DNA of 64,000 bases. Source: Streptomyces sp. TSRI0281 (GTDB taxonomy: Bacteria > Actinomycetota > Actinomycetes > Streptomycetales > Streptomycetaceae). The DNA lies in the NCBI RefSeq assembly GCF_001905125.1, contig NZ_LWLE01000037.1:1-64000 (forward strand), given 5' to 3'. The notes under the pieces are model-generated. The model was not told the DNA's origin and made no database searches. It saw nothing but the letters and a program-made list of their open reading frames with translations. The first letter of the stretch is position 1, and each line of letters starts with the position of its first letter. The position numbers were made by a program, and so were the translations under genes. Positions 44,862-53,905 of this stretch are shown here, in pieces.

Positions 44862-46889
44862 ATGACGAACACTCACGGTCCGAAGGTCCCTGTCGACGGG
44901 AGTGTTCCGGCGCCGCGGTCCGTCCCGCTCCCGCTGCCTCCCGCGACGTTCCCCACCGGCCCGCAGGACGGCGATGTGACCGACGGGATGAAGGAGGCGT
45001 ACTGGTCCGTCCACGATGGCGCGGCCGCGAACGCCACGGTGTGGCAGGTCCTCGCCCGGCTGCCCAGGATCACGGCTCTGATCGGGCGGCTCGCCCGGCG
45101 TGCGGACCCCGCCGCCACGGTCACGGTCATCGTCTGCCAACTGGCATCGGCGGCCATGAGCGCCTTCGGGCTGATCGCCTCGGTCGCTGTTCTCCAGCAC
45201 CTGTTCGCCCAGGGCCCCACGCCCGATCGTGTGCGTGCCGCCATTCCCCAGATCCTCCTCGTCGTCGGTTTCCTCGCGGCCCGTGCGCTCATGGAGGCCG
45301 CCGTCGCGGCTGCTCAGGCCAGGGTGACGCCCAAGATCCGCACGGCCCTGGAATGCGAATTCTTCCGGCTCACCGCGCACGTGCGTCTCGAAGCGGTCGA
45401 GGACGCCGAGTGGCACGACGAGGTACACCGCGCCAACGACCGAGGGCTGTTCCACGCGCGGCAGATCGTCGGGCAGGTCGTCTCCCTCGCGTCCGCCGCA
45501 TTGGGGCTCGTCGGCACCGCCGGAGTGCTGAGCCTCCTGCACCCGCTCCTGTTGCCTCTGCTACTGCTGTCCGTCGTCCCGGTCGGCGCGGCCGCCGTCC
45601 GCAGCGCACGTGCCAGATTCCACTCCTTCAAACGCTGGAATACGCTGCAGCGCCGGGTCCGGGTCTTCTCGTGGCTGATGCTCGACGTGGACTCGGCCGC
45701 CGAACTGCGCTCCGACACCGCGCAAGGTGCGCTCCTGGAAGAGCACCGGCGGCTGACCACCAAGATCGCAGCGGAGGACAGCCGGCTGGGCATGCACTCC
45801 GCGATGCTGAATCTGGCCGGGCGGGCTGTGGGCGGGCTCGGCACCGGCACCACCTACACGGTGCTGGGTGCCATGCTGATCGCCGGATGGCTTCCCCTGG
45901 CAGCCGGTGCCGGTGCCGTCATCGCCATCCAGGCAGGCCAGGCGTCGCTGACCCGGCTCGTCGAGGTCGCCCATCTCGTCTACGAGCACGCCCTATGGGT
46001 GGACGACCTCCTTGCCGTGCAGGAGCGCTGTCGCCAACTACTGCCTCGTCAAGCTGCGTTGAAGGCGCCCGCGCAGGTGAAGACGATCACCTTGGAGGAC
46101 GTGCGCTTCACCTACCCCGGCAAGGACACACCGGCCCTGGACGGGATCAGCTTGAGCCTCCGCGCCGGGGAGACGGTGGCATTCGTCGGCCTCAACGGTT
46201 CGGGCAAGAGCACCTGCGCCAAGCTCCTCGCGGGCCTGTACGAGGCGCAGCAGGGCAGCGTGCGCTGGGATGGCGTCGACATGCGTGACATGGACGCCCA
46301 GTCGGTCCACCGGCAGGTGGCCTGTGTGCTGCAGGAGCCGGTCCGCTTCCCTTTCAGCGCCCTGTCGAACATCGCCATCTCGACCGGCACTCTTGTGGAC
46401 GTCGATCCGCAGCGGGCGATGGACGCCGCGCGGGCCTCCGGCGCCGACGGTGTCATCGCCGCCCTGCCCGGCCAGTGGGAAGCGATCCTGTCCAAGCGGT
46501 TCAAGGACGGCCAGGAGCTGTCGGGCGGGCAGTGGGCGAAAGTCGCCGTGGGCCGCGGCCTGTACAAGAAGGCACCGTTGCTCCTCCTGGACGAGCCGAC
46601 GGCCAGCATGGACCCCCCTTCCGAGCACGCTGTCTACGAGGCGGTACTGCGCGGCCGGCTGCGCGAGGACCAGATCACCGTGCTGATCTCCCACCGACTG
46701 GCCAGCGTCATCGACTGCCACCGGATCTATGTGTTCGACAGCGGTCGCATCGTCGAGTCCGGATCCCACGACGAACTGATGGCCCTGGGCAGCGACTACG
46801 CCGCCATGTTCACGCTTCAGGCCGGTGGCTACCAACCGCGCACCGCTGCGGCCACCGCGACAACCACCGCCGAGGAGGCGACGAAGTGA
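44862..46889 (+). CDS. ABC transporter, fused permease-ATPase half-molecule 3
   Basis: 675 residues: a ~60-residue N-terminal extension, membrane domain about 80-375, ATPase about 400-645 with Walker A GLNGSGKST near 444, LSGGQ near 553, Walker B LLLLDEPTA near 575 and ISHRL switch. GCGGGAGG precedes the ATG at 44862. It resembles the two upstream ABC proteins in layout (for example the GSHDEL motif after the switch), so it is probably a paralogue working as a homodimer or alternative partner. The S9 peptidase gene converges on it from downstream. Confidence 0.9.
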   Translation: MTNTHGPKVPVDGSVPAPRSVPLPLPPATFPTGPQDGDVTDGMKEAYWSVHDGAAANATVWQVLARLPRITALIGRLARRADPAATVTVIVCQLASAAMSAFGLIASVAVLQHLFAQGPTPDRVRAAIPQILLVVGFLAARALMEAAVAAAQARVTPKIRTALECEFFRLTAHVRLEAVEDAEWHDEVHRANDRGLFHARQIVGQVVSLASAALGLVGTAGVLSLLHPLLLPLLLLSVVPVGAAAVRSARARFHSFKRWNTLQRRVRVFSWLMLDVDSAAELRSDTAQGALLEEHRRLTTKIAAEDSRLGMHSAMLNLAGRAVGGLGTGTTYTVLGAMLIAGWLPLAAGAGAVIAIQAGQASLTRLVEVAHLVYEHALWVDDLLAVQERCRQLLPRQAALKAPAQVKTITLEDVRFTYPGKDTPALDGISLSLRAGETVAFVGLNGSGKSTCAKLLAGLYEAQQGSVRWDGVDMRDMDAQSVHRQVACVLQEPVRFPFSALSNIAISTGTLVDVDPQRAMDAARASGADGVIAALPGQWEAILSKRFKDGQELSGGQWAKVAVGRGLYKKAPLLLLDEPTASMDPPSEHAVYEAVLRGRLREDQITVLISHRLASVIDCHRIYVFDSGRIVESGSHDELMALGSDYAAMFTLQAGGYQPRTAAATATTTAEEATK

Positions 46890-46925
46890 TACCGCCCCGG
46901 AAACAGCCGGTGCTCCGGCGCCTGT

Positions 46926-49025
46926 TCACTCTCCGAGTGAGCTCTTCAGGAAGTCCAGTTCGAGCCGCAGCAGGGTGTCCGCGACCCCTTCCCCGGTCAC
47001 CAGGTGCCCGACCCCCGGGAGCAGCAGCACTCTGTGCGGCCGCCCCGCAGCGAGCAACTTCGCCGAGAGGCGCAGCGTATGTGCTGGGGCCACGTTGTCG
47101 TCGGCCAGTCCATGCACGAGCATCAGGGGCCGGGTCAGGTTCTCAGCGAGTGAGATCAGCGAGCTGCGCTCGTAGTCGAGCGGCTGGAGGTGCGGGTGGC
47201 CGAGGAAGCGCTCCTCCCAGTACGTGTCGTACAGGCGCCGGTCGGTCGGCGGCGCGCCCGCGACCGCCGCGTGGAACACATCGGGACGGTGCAGCACGGC
47301 GCCGGCGGCAAGATAGCCGCTGAACGACCAGCCCCGGATGCCTACTCGTTCCAGGTCCATGGCCTCGCACCGTTCAGCAGCGGCGTGCAGCCCGTCGATC
47401 TGGTCGTCGAGAACAGGGGTGAGTCGGTCACCAAGGATGGCCCGCTGCCACCGCACCCCGCGCCCGGGGGTGCCTCGCCCGTCCGTAGCCAGTACGGCGA
47501 AGCCGTGCTCGGCGTACCACTGGCACACCGCCGTGTACCAATCGTGCGCCTTCGTCACCACCTGCATACCGGGTCCGGCGTACGGACTGAGCAGTACGGG
47601 CAGCTTGTCCATGCCCGGTTCGTACCAGGAGGGCAGATGGAGTCGGCTGCGCAACTGCCGCTTCCCCAGCGACAGATGTGCCGGCCGCGGTGTGACCAGC
47701 GGCTGTTCCGCCAGGACCGCGATCCGGCCGACCTGTTTGCCGCCCCGCAGCACCGTCACCGTCTGCCCGTCCGGCGTTCTGCTGTCCAACACGAGGGTGT
47801 CACCCCCGGCGGTGGCCGTATGCACTCCCGGAGTGTGCGTCAGCCGTTCGAAGCCGTGGCCGGCCTCGTATGCCCACACATGTACTTCTGTCGGCTCTTC
47901 ACTCGCGGTGAACAACACCCGTTCGCCCACCGACCCCAGTACCGCGCGTACCTGGAGTCCGGCCGGAGCGAGGACCTCACCCATCCGGATCGTCCGCTCA
48001 TCACCGCGGACCTGGGGCAGCACCAGCATTCCTGATGCGGTGTGCAGCGGAGCACCCGGCGGAAACTCGACCCATCCTTCATCGGTGTGCTGGGACAGCC
48101 GCTCGACAGCGCCGGTCACGGGGTCGGCCCGCAGGACCCGCATCGTTCGCTGATCCCGGGTCTGAAGACTGATCACCGGGCCCGCACCCTGCCAGTCGGC
48201 ACTGACGACGTACTCGAAAGCGAGCCCCCAGCTGTTGGCGGGGGCTTCACTCGCACGTGCCTGACGTGGCAGTTGTACCGGCGTGTGACCGCCGACGACC
48301 GTCACCAGGTGCAACGAGGTGATGGCGTTGGCCGTACCTGCCGCTGGATAGGGAAACGACCGGGGCGATCGGCCGGGATCCGAGGGATCGCTGAGATAGC
48401 GGCGCTCCACCACGGAGGTGTCGACCCGTGCGACGAGCAGCGCACCGCTGTCCGGAGACCACCAGTAGCCGCGCGATCTTCCGATGGACGCGGCAGCGCT
48501 GTAATCAGGAAGCCCGTAGGTGGTATCCGCGGTCTCCGGCACGGCGAGCGGCCGGTCTCCGGCCCCATCGGTACCCACCACACGAAGGGCGCCTCCAGCG
48601 ACGTAGGCGATCAGAGTGCCGTCCGGGGAGGGGCGGGGATCTCTCACCGGGCCGACGGTCTGGATGCGACGTGGCGGGCCACCGTCCGTACGCACCGTCC
48701 ACAGCGAACCGTCGAGGCTGTATGCCACCACCCGAACGCGGCGGTCGGTCGTGTAGGACACCACTCCGGCCGAGCGCACAGGGATCGGTTCGGGACGGAT
48801 GCGCTCGGATTCCCGGGCCCCCTCCCTGCCGCCGGCTGTTGGATCGGCAAGGATCCGCTCGTCACCCCCCTCGTACATCCACAGTCGGACGCGCGGAACG
48901 ACGCCGGATTCCGACCGGAGGAACAGCACCCGGTCGCCGTCCGGGGAGACGGTGAACTCGCGTGGGACTCCGAGAGAGAAGCGGCGGGTTCGCGCGAACT
49001 GGCGGGGAAATCCTTCAATATCCAT
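46926..49025 (-). CDS. S9 family prolyl-oligopeptidase-like serine peptidase
   Basis: 699 residues. A seven-bladed beta-propeller (about 1-430; FTVSPDGDRVLFLRSESGVV, LIAYVAGGALRVVG) gates a C-terminal alpha/beta hydrolase with the nucleophile Ser569 in GWSFSGY, a later Asp and the His of GVGHLV. Layout matches dipeptidyl-peptidase IV/acylaminoacyl-peptidase members. No signal peptide, so cytosolic. The ATG at 49025 is chosen because homologues begin near MDIEGFPRQF; the ATG at 49037 and the longer frame to 49160 are alternatives, and no good ribosome binding site settles it. Some POP-type peptidases mature exported peptides, and three ABC exporters lie next door, but no precursor gene is identified. 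Confidence 0.88.
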   Translation of the reverse strand: MDIEGFPRQFARTRRFSLGVPREFTVSPDGDRVLFLRSESGVVPRVRLWMYEGGDERILADPTAGGREGARESERIRPEPIPVRSAGVVSYTTDRRVRVVAYSLDGSLWTVRTDGGPPRRIQTVGPVRDPRPSPDGTLIAYVAGGALRVVGTDGAGDRPLAVPETADTTYGLPDYSAAASIGRSRGYWWSPDSGALLVARVDTSVVERRYLSDPSDPGRSPRSFPYPAAGTANAITSLHLVTVVGGHTPVQLPRQARASEAPANSWGLAFEYVVSADWQGAGPVISLQTRDQRTMRVLRADPVTGAVERLSQHTDEGWVEFPPGAPLHTASGMLVLPQVRGDERTIRMGEVLAPAGLQVRAVLGSVGERVLFTASEEPTEVHVWAYEAGHGFERLTHTPGVHTATAGGDTLVLDSRTPDGQTVTVLRGGKQVGRIAVLAEQPLVTPRPAHLSLGKRQLRSRLHLPSWYEPGMDKLPVLLSPYAGPGMQVVTKAHDWYTAVCQWYAEHGFAVLATDGRGTPGRGVRWQRAILGDRLTPVLDDQIDGLHAAAERCEAMDLERVGIRGWSFSGYLAAGAVLHRPDVFHAAVAGAPPTDRRLYDTYWEERFLGHPHLQPLDYERSSLISLAENLTRPLMLVHGLADDNVAPAHTLRLSAKLLAAGRPHRVLLLPGVGHLVTGEGVADTLLRLELDFLKSSLGE

Positions 49026-49104
49026 GATCTTGACCATCTCTGCGAGGGCTTCGCGGCCTGCGGTACGGCGACGGCGACGTGAAGCCAGAACGTGGTGGGA
49101 CAAG

Positions 49105-49136
49105 AAAAAAGGCTCCAGGTCGGTGACCTGGAGCCT
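49105..49136 (-). terminator. Hairpin with T-run reading leftward
   Basis: A perfect 12-bp stem (49110-49121 with 49125-49136) and a 3-base loop. Read leftward it is followed by six T residues, a canonical intrinsic terminator. It stands just upstream of the S9 peptidase gene, where it would stop transcripts entering that gene, so it may act as an attenuator or end an unseen transcript from the right. Confidence 0.75.
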
Positions 49137-49137
49137 G

Positions 49138-49167
49138 CAACTCATGCTGTGACAACTCATGCTGTGA
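49138..49167. repeat. 15-bp tandem duplication
   Basis: CAACTCATGCTGTGA occurs twice in perfect tandem (49138-49152, 49153-49167), abutting the hairpin at 49110-49136 and lying upstream of the S9 gene. The 410 bases to the right, up to 49579, contain no recognised gene. Confidence 0.95.
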
Positions 49168-49579
49168 CGGGGATCAAGTGATCAACCCTGATTCGATGAT
49201 GACCTCAACCGAACAGGAACCATTCTAGCAGCCACGGTCCACGGGCCCGGTCCGGCCCCCACGCACAGCAGCAGGCGGGACGCGCCCGACGGCCGTCCGG
49301 GGCCGCGCTCGCGGCGCTGTCCCGCGCCGGCACGCGCCCCATCCCTCCAGCAGGCATCACCGGACTGCCCGCCGCCCCGCACGAACCCCCTGACCGGCTC
49401 GGACCCGACGCCGCCCCGTCAGGCTTCCGCATCGCTCCCCCTACAACTTCGGGACCACACACGACCGTTGTGTCATTCCCTGGGTGGAGGGAGGTGCACC
49501 CCGGCGGGGGGATCCGGAGGCATGACCGGTCCTGAAGGATCTTTCCTGTCCGAACATAAGACCGGAAGGAATCCATATC

Positions 49580-51232
49580 GTGCGCAGACGACGTCTCGTG
49601 CCTCTGCTGGCCGTGAGTGTCACAGCCACGCTGGCTCCCGCTCTCGCCACCTCGACGGCCACCGCCGCTCCGGCCGCCGCCCCGTCGACCGCGTCCTCGT
49701 CCTCGTCCGCCGCCAGGAGCGCGCTGGACCGGTATGTGAAGCAGAAGCCGCAGTGGAAGCGGTGCGAAGCCGACGCCCCGGCATCGTTCGAGTGCGCCAC
49801 GATCAAGGTCCCGCTGGACTACCGGGTTCCCGGGGGCAAGCGGATCGACTTGGCGATATCCCGGATCAAGAGCACCGCGCCCGACAAGCGGCGCGGTGTC
49901 CTGCTCTCCAACCCGGGCGGCCCGGGTGGAGAAGGGATCTACATGCCATTGGGGATGCAGGACAGACTCCCCAAGTCAGCGCAGCAGAAGTACGACCTCA
50001 TCGGATTCGACCCGCGTGGTGTGGGTCGCAGCACCCCGGTCTCCTGCGGCCTGACGCCGGAGGAGGAGGACTGGCTGCGACCGTACAAGGAGGAGACGTT
50101 CGACAAGGACGTCGCCTGGGCCCGCGCGGTCGCGGACAAGTGCAGAGAGAAGGCGGGCGACACGCTCCCCCACATCACCACGCGCAACACCGCGCGCGAC
50201 ATGGATCTGCTCCGGGCGGTCCTCGGTGAGAAGAAGATCTCGTACGTCGGCTACTCGTACGGCACCTACCTGGGCGCCGTCTACACCCAGCTCTTCCCGG
50301 GCCGGGCCGACCGGTTCGTGCTGGACAGCGCGGTCGATCCGGCGCGCGCCTGGCGAGGGATGGTCCAGTGGTGGGCGGAGGGTGCCGAGCCCGCGTTCGA
50401 CCGGTGGACCGCCTGGGCCGCCGGGCGTTCGGAGAAGTACGACCTCGGTGACACCTCGAAGAAGGTCGACCGGACCTTCTGGAACCTGGTCGCGCAGGCC
50501 AACGACAAGCCCATCGAGGTGGACGGGCAGCCGGTCACCGGTGATGACATCCGCAGCGGCATGCGCGGAGCGGTCTTCTCTCCCCAGGAAGCCACCGAGG
50601 CGATCGTGGAGCTGAAGAAGGCAGCGGCCGGCGTACCCGCCTCCGCGAAGAAGCTCGCGGCGTTCGCCGGATCCGGGAAGGCCGGGGCGGCAGGCGCCGC
50701 CGCCGGTGCGGCCGAGGCGCCGTCCGACAACATGACGGCGAGCTTCTGGGCCGTGGTGTGCGGCGACAACTCGGCCGCGTGGCCCCGCGATCCCGAGACC
50801 TACCGGCGGGAAGCCATCGAGGACAAGGGCCGGTACCCGCTCTACGGTGACTTCACGTCCAGCATCAAGCCCTGTGCGTTCTGGGACAAGTCCGTGGAAC
50901 CGGCCACCAAGGTGAACAACAAGGTCGGCTCCCTGGTCGTCCAGAACGAGTGGGACTCGCAGACCCCGCTGCCCAGCGGTCAGGCCCTGCACGCGAACCT
51001 GAAGGGATCGCGCATGGTCACCGTCCTCGGCGGCGAGGGCCATGGCGTCTACCCGAACGGCAACGCGTGCACGGACGGCACGGTCACCGGTTACCTGCTC
51101 ACCGGCAAGCTCCCCGCGAAGGACGTCACCTGTACGGCGACGGCCGCTTCGAACGCCGAGGCACGGAAGAACCAGAAGCAGGACGTGCGCCCCGGGTCTC
51201 CGCTCCCGCAGCGCGCGCCTGACCGTTTCTGA
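49580..51232 (+). CDS. Secreted TAP-type alpha/beta hydrolase (S33 tripeptidyl aminopeptidase-like)
   Basis: 550 residues. The signal peptide (RRRRLVPLLAVSVTATLAPA, cleavage after ATAA near 30) directs export. The oxyanion-hole loop NPGGPGGEGI is at 111-120, the nucleophile Ser226 in GYSYGT, the acid in NEWDSQTP and the His in GEGHGVYP; the last third is the TAP C-terminal domain. Streptomyces secrete such enzymes to release tripeptides from protein N-termini. The GTG at 49580 follows GGAAGGA 9 bases upstream. Ends at a strong bidirectional hairpin. A dead relative lies at 60.3 kb. Confidence 0.92.
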   Translation: MRRRRLVPLLAVSVTATLAPALATSTATAAPAAAPSTASSSSSAARSALDRYVKQKPQWKRCEADAPASFECATIKVPLDYRVPGGKRIDLAISRIKSTAPDKRRGVLLSNPGGPGGEGIYMPLGMQDRLPKSAQQKYDLIGFDPRGVGRSTPVSCGLTPEEEDWLRPYKEETFDKDVAWARAVADKCREKAGDTLPHITTRNTARDMDLLRAVLGEKKISYVGYSYGTYLGAVYTQLFPGRADRFVLDSAVDPARAWRGMVQWWAEGAEPAFDRWTAWAAGRSEKYDLGDTSKKVDRTFWNLVAQANDKPIEVDGQPVTGDDIRSGMRGAVFSPQEATEAIVELKKAAAGVPASAKKLAAFAGSGKAGAAGAAAGAAEAPSDNMTASFWAVVCGDNSAAWPRDPETYRREAIEDKGRYPLYGDFTSSIKPCAFWDKSVEPATKVNNKVGSLVVQNEWDSQTPLPSGQALHANLKGSRMVTVLGGEGHGVYPNGNACTDGTVTGYLLTGKLPAKDVTCTATAASNAEARKNQKQDVRPGSPLPQRAPDRF

Positions 51233-51270
51233 GCCCGGTCGTACGGCCCATTGCCGCATGACCCGTTGAA

Positions 51271-51306
51271 GACGGGGCGGGACCTCCCGACAGGTCCCGC
51301 CCCGTC
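51271..51306. terminator. Bidirectional terminator between convergent genes
   Basis: A perfect 15-bp GC-rich stem (51271-51285 with 51292-51306) and a 6-base loop, placed between the stops of the S33 hydrolase and MerR-HEAT genes. Confidence 0.85.
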
Positions 51307-51339
51307 CGCACCGCGTACGCGGCACCCGGGAGAGGTCCG

Positions 51340-52341
51340 TCACCGTGTGTCGCGTAGCTGAAGAAGGTACGCCGCAGTCAGCGCGACGGCACGGTCCCCG
51401 TCGTGCGACAGCTCCACGAGGGCACGTGAGGCCGTCGTCCCCGGAATGCCCGCCAGCGCCTGGGTCAGTCGTCCGCGTGCGGGCGCTTGTGCGCTGTCGT
51501 GGGCGAGGCGGTCGACGAGCCCTGTCGCGATCCGGTCCGCCGTCGCCCCGTCACTCGCCAGCACGCTCAGTGCGTCGGCCGCATCGGTGTCGTTCCCTCC
51601 CTCCACGATCATGTCGATGAGCGTCGGGACCGCATCGGCCACTCCACGTGTCCCGAGAGCCAGAGCCGCGTACCCGCGGACCACGACGTCGGGACCGGCC
51701 AGCGCGTCCCGCAGCTGCGCGGTGGCCTCGTCACCGGGCATCTCGGCGAGGGACCGAACGGCGCGTTCCCGCACCGCTGCCACCGGTGAGCCGAGGCCTT
51801 CCGCCAGCAGCGCCGGGCCGCCGTCGCCCGATCGCGCCAGCGCCCATCGAAGGGCTCCGGCGACGTTCGGCTCCGTCTCGCTCAGTGCCGCCTCGACCAG
51901 GGCTTCCACCGGCACCGGAATCTCGTCGGCCGCGGAGAGGGCCGCACGCTGGCGCGCGTCGGCGCTCTTCGACCCCAGTGCTTGGAGGAGCGCGACGACC
52001 TGGAGGACGTCCTCCCAGTCTGCGGGGTCGGCGGCATCGATCCGGCGCAGCCGTGTGAGCAGCTCGGTCTCCGCGGCGATGCGTTCGTGCGTCTGCCGGA
52101 TGAGGTCGCCGACGAGCGCCGAAGGTATACCGGGATCTTCGAGCGCGCACCCGATCTCGCGCAGCGACAGCCCCAGCGACCGCAGGCTCTCGATGTGGAA
52201 GATACGCCGGATGTCCTCCCCGGAATACTCCCGATAGCCGGAGCCCGTACGGCCCGAAGGCCGCACCAGGCCGAGCGACTCGTAATGCCTGAGCATGCGG
52301 GCACTGACCCCGGACCGTCGGGCCACCTCACCGATCAACAC
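51340..52341 (-). CDS. MerR-family regulator fused to HEAT repeats
   Basis: 333 residues. The N-terminal MerR winged helix (1-70: IGEVARRSGVSARMLRHYES, GLVRPSGRTGSGYREYS) and the dimerisation helix (to about 110) are followed by a HEAT-repeat solenoid (about 130-333) with repeated alpha-alpha units such as VAAVRERAVRSLAEMPGDEA and VVVRGYAALALGTRGVADAV. The HEAT part replaces the usual ligand domain and may sense a protein or peptide. It starts 3 bases after the stop of the HEAT protein gene, so they form an operon behind a promoter with MerR hallmarks at 53038-53068, implying autoregulation. Confidence 0.9.
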   Translation of the reverse strand: MLIGEVARRSGVSARMLRHYESLGLVRPSGRTGSGYREYSGEDIRRIFHIESLRSLGLSLREIGCALEDPGIPSALVGDLIRQTHERIAAETELLTRLRRIDAADPADWEDVLQVVALLQALGSKSADARQRAALSAADEIPVPVEALVEAALSETEPNVAGALRWALARSGDGGPALLAEGLGSPVAAVRERAVRSLAEMPGDEATAQLRDALAGPDVVVRGYAALALGTRGVADAVPTLIDMIVEGGNDTDAADALSVLASDGATADRIATGLVDRLAHDSAQAPARGRLTQALAGIPGTTASRALVELSHDGDRAVALTAAYLLQLRDTR

Positions 52342-52344
52342 GAC

Positions 52345-53016
52345 CTATTGTCCCTCCTGGCCGGCCCCGCCGAGGGCCACGATGCGCTTGGCCTCCTCGA
52401 TCGCGAACTCGAATCCGGCGTCCGGCTCACGCAGCAGCCGTTGCGTGGCGAGCGCGTGCGCGCACACGCGCGGGTCAGGAGCCGTCGTCGCAGCACACAG
52501 AGCCGGCACGATCGCTTCACCCAGCGCGACCAGTGCCCGGCTGAGACTCAGCTGCGTCTCCTTCCCGCCGCGTCCGAGCTGCGTCGCCAACATCGCGGCC
52601 AACCCGGACTCCTCGCCCTCCGGTACGAGCACGACCGCGGCCCGCCAGGCGCTCCGCGCCACCCCGTCGTCGGCGTCGGACAGCAGCGCCCGTGTGATCA
52701 CCGGCCACGCCTGCCGGTTCCCGATCTTGGACAGTGTGTGCAGCGCCTGGCTCCGTGCCTGCGCGCGCTCCGAGCGGACTTCGCGGAGCAGCTCGGGAAG
52801 CGTCAGGGACGCCGGATGGCGGGTGAGCGCCCAGGTCAGCATGTCGCGGACGTAAAACTCGGGCTCGATCGCACATCGCTCGATGAGCTTGTCGATGAAG
52901 CGCGGGTCAGGTGTCGTGCCGACAGCCAGTGCGGCCCGCAGTCGCACGGACGGACGGCCGTCCTCCAGCCCCTGGAGCGCTCGTACCGCGTCTGTGTCCT
53001 GTCTCGTGATCGTCAT
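52345..53016 (-). CDS. HEAT-repeat protein
   Basis: 223 residues made almost entirely of HEAT-type helical pairs (VRALQGLEDGRPSVRLRAAL, LLREVRSERAQARSQALHTL, NRQAWPVITRALLSDADDGV). No catalytic site is evident; these solenoids bind proteins. The ATG at 53016 is chosen since GAGGAGGT lies ~8 bases upstream and would overlap the GTG at 53025. It is the first gene of an operon with the MerR-HEAT regulator, whose own C-terminus is of the same type, so the two may bind each other or the same partner. Confidence 0.85.
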   Translation of the reverse strand: MTITRQDTDAVRALQGLEDGRPSVRLRAALAVGTTPDPRFIDKLIERCAIEPEFYVRDMLTWALTRHPASLTLPELLREVRSERAQARSQALHTLSKIGNRQAWPVITRALLSDADDGVARSAWRAAVVLVPEGEESGLAAMLATQLGRGGKETQLSLSRALVALGEAIVPALCAATTAPDPRVCAHALATQRLLREPDAGFEFAIEEAKRIVALGGAGQEGQ

Positions 53017-53037
53017 CGAGATCACCTCCTCGGCAGC

Positions 53038-53068
53038 AGTAAAGGCCCTGTCACTGTGTCAAGGTCAA
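53038..53068 (-). promoter_or_regulatory. MerR-type promoter with dyad operator
   Basis: Read leftward: -35 TTGACC (53063-53068), -10 TTTACT (53038-53043), spacer exactly 19 bp. Inside the spacer lies a near-perfect dyad (53046-53064; CCYTGWCAC around a central base). A 19-bp spacer with a dyad between the elements is the established hallmark of MerR-controlled promoters. It drives the HEAT/MerR-HEAT operon. Confidence 0.75.
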
Positions 53069-53107
53069 ACAGGGCCGCCGCTCCTTGAAGTACGGACCGC
53101 ACCATCT

Positions 53108-53779
53108 TCAACTCCCCCTTCGGCCGCTCGGAGGGGCACTCCATGACGACGATGACTCCACGGTGGCACGAGGAGGCCGGACCGGTTGCTCCCAGAGGTT
53201 GGCCAGGTGCGCGTGGAGGACGTCGTGTGCCTCTTGCGGAGTGAGGTGGCCGATGAGGACGTGCGCGGTGAGCCCGTCAGCGAGGGCGAGCAGGGTGCGG
53301 GCCTCGCGTTGCGGGTCGAGGGGCACGGCGCGGTCGGCGCCCTCACCGGCTTCCGAGATGAGACGGGTGAACGTCGTCTGAAGGGTTGCGTAGTTCGCCT
53401 TCAGCGTTTTTGCGAGCGCCTCGCTGACAGCCGCCTGCGCGACGAAGGCGAGCCAGACCCTGGCCTCGGCGCGGTGCTCTTCCCGGAGCAGTGAGATCTC
53501 GGTGACCGCGTGCCCCAGCGCGGTGCCGGCCGACTGGGCCGGGCTCCCGACGAGGCGGGCCTGTACACGCTCGATGACCCGGTCGCCGATGTGCCCGAGC
53601 GCGAACACGAGCATCTCTTCCTTGGTACGGAAGCACCGCTGCACGGCGCCCATCGACACCTGCGCGCGGGAGGCGACGTCGCGAAGGGTCACACCCTCCA
53701 GCCCGCGTTCGTCGGCGAGCTCGCAGACGGCCTCGGCAATGAGACGGCGTCGGCTCACATGATCGACCTGCCTGGGCAT
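53108..53779 (-). CDS. TetR-family transcriptional regulator
   Basis: 223 residues. The N-terminal helix-turn-helix is at about 10-55 (RRRLIAEAVCELADERGLEG, VTLRDVASRAQVSMGAVQRC); the C-terminal all-helical domain (60-200) should bind a small ligand. The ATG at 53779 is preceded by AAGGAGGTGA. Divergent from the amidase gene with 126 bases between them containing a 19-bp inverted repeat, so it probably represses both itself and the amidase. Confidence 0.9.
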   Translation of the reverse strand: MPRQVDHVSRRRLIAEAVCELADERGLEGVTLRDVASRAQVSMGAVQRCFRTKEEMLVFALGHIGDRVIERVQARLVGSPAQSAGTALGHAVTEISLLREEHRAEARVWLAFVAQAAVSEALAKTLKANYATLQTTFTRLISEAGEGADRAVPLDPQREARTLLALADGLTAHVLIGHLTPQEAHDVLHAHLANLWEQPVRPPRATVESSSSWSAPPSGRRGS

Positions 53780-53832
53780 GCCCGTCACCTCCTTCGTTTC
53801 ACAGTGCTCTGCTTTGCGTCGCACTTTATGCG

Positions 53833-53878
53833 ATGCGCTCGTATCGGTTCCAGGGGTACGGTTCCGATGCAAGCGCAT
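53833..53878. promoter_or_regulatory. Long inverted repeat, candidate TetR operator
   Basis: 19-base arms at 53833-53851 and 53860-53878 pair at 15 positions across an 8-base centre. It lies between the divergent TetR and amidase starts, where a repressor would block both promoters. Confidence 0.6.
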
Positions 53879-53905
53879 TGGTACGTGGATGAGGGAGGAA
53901 GAGCC

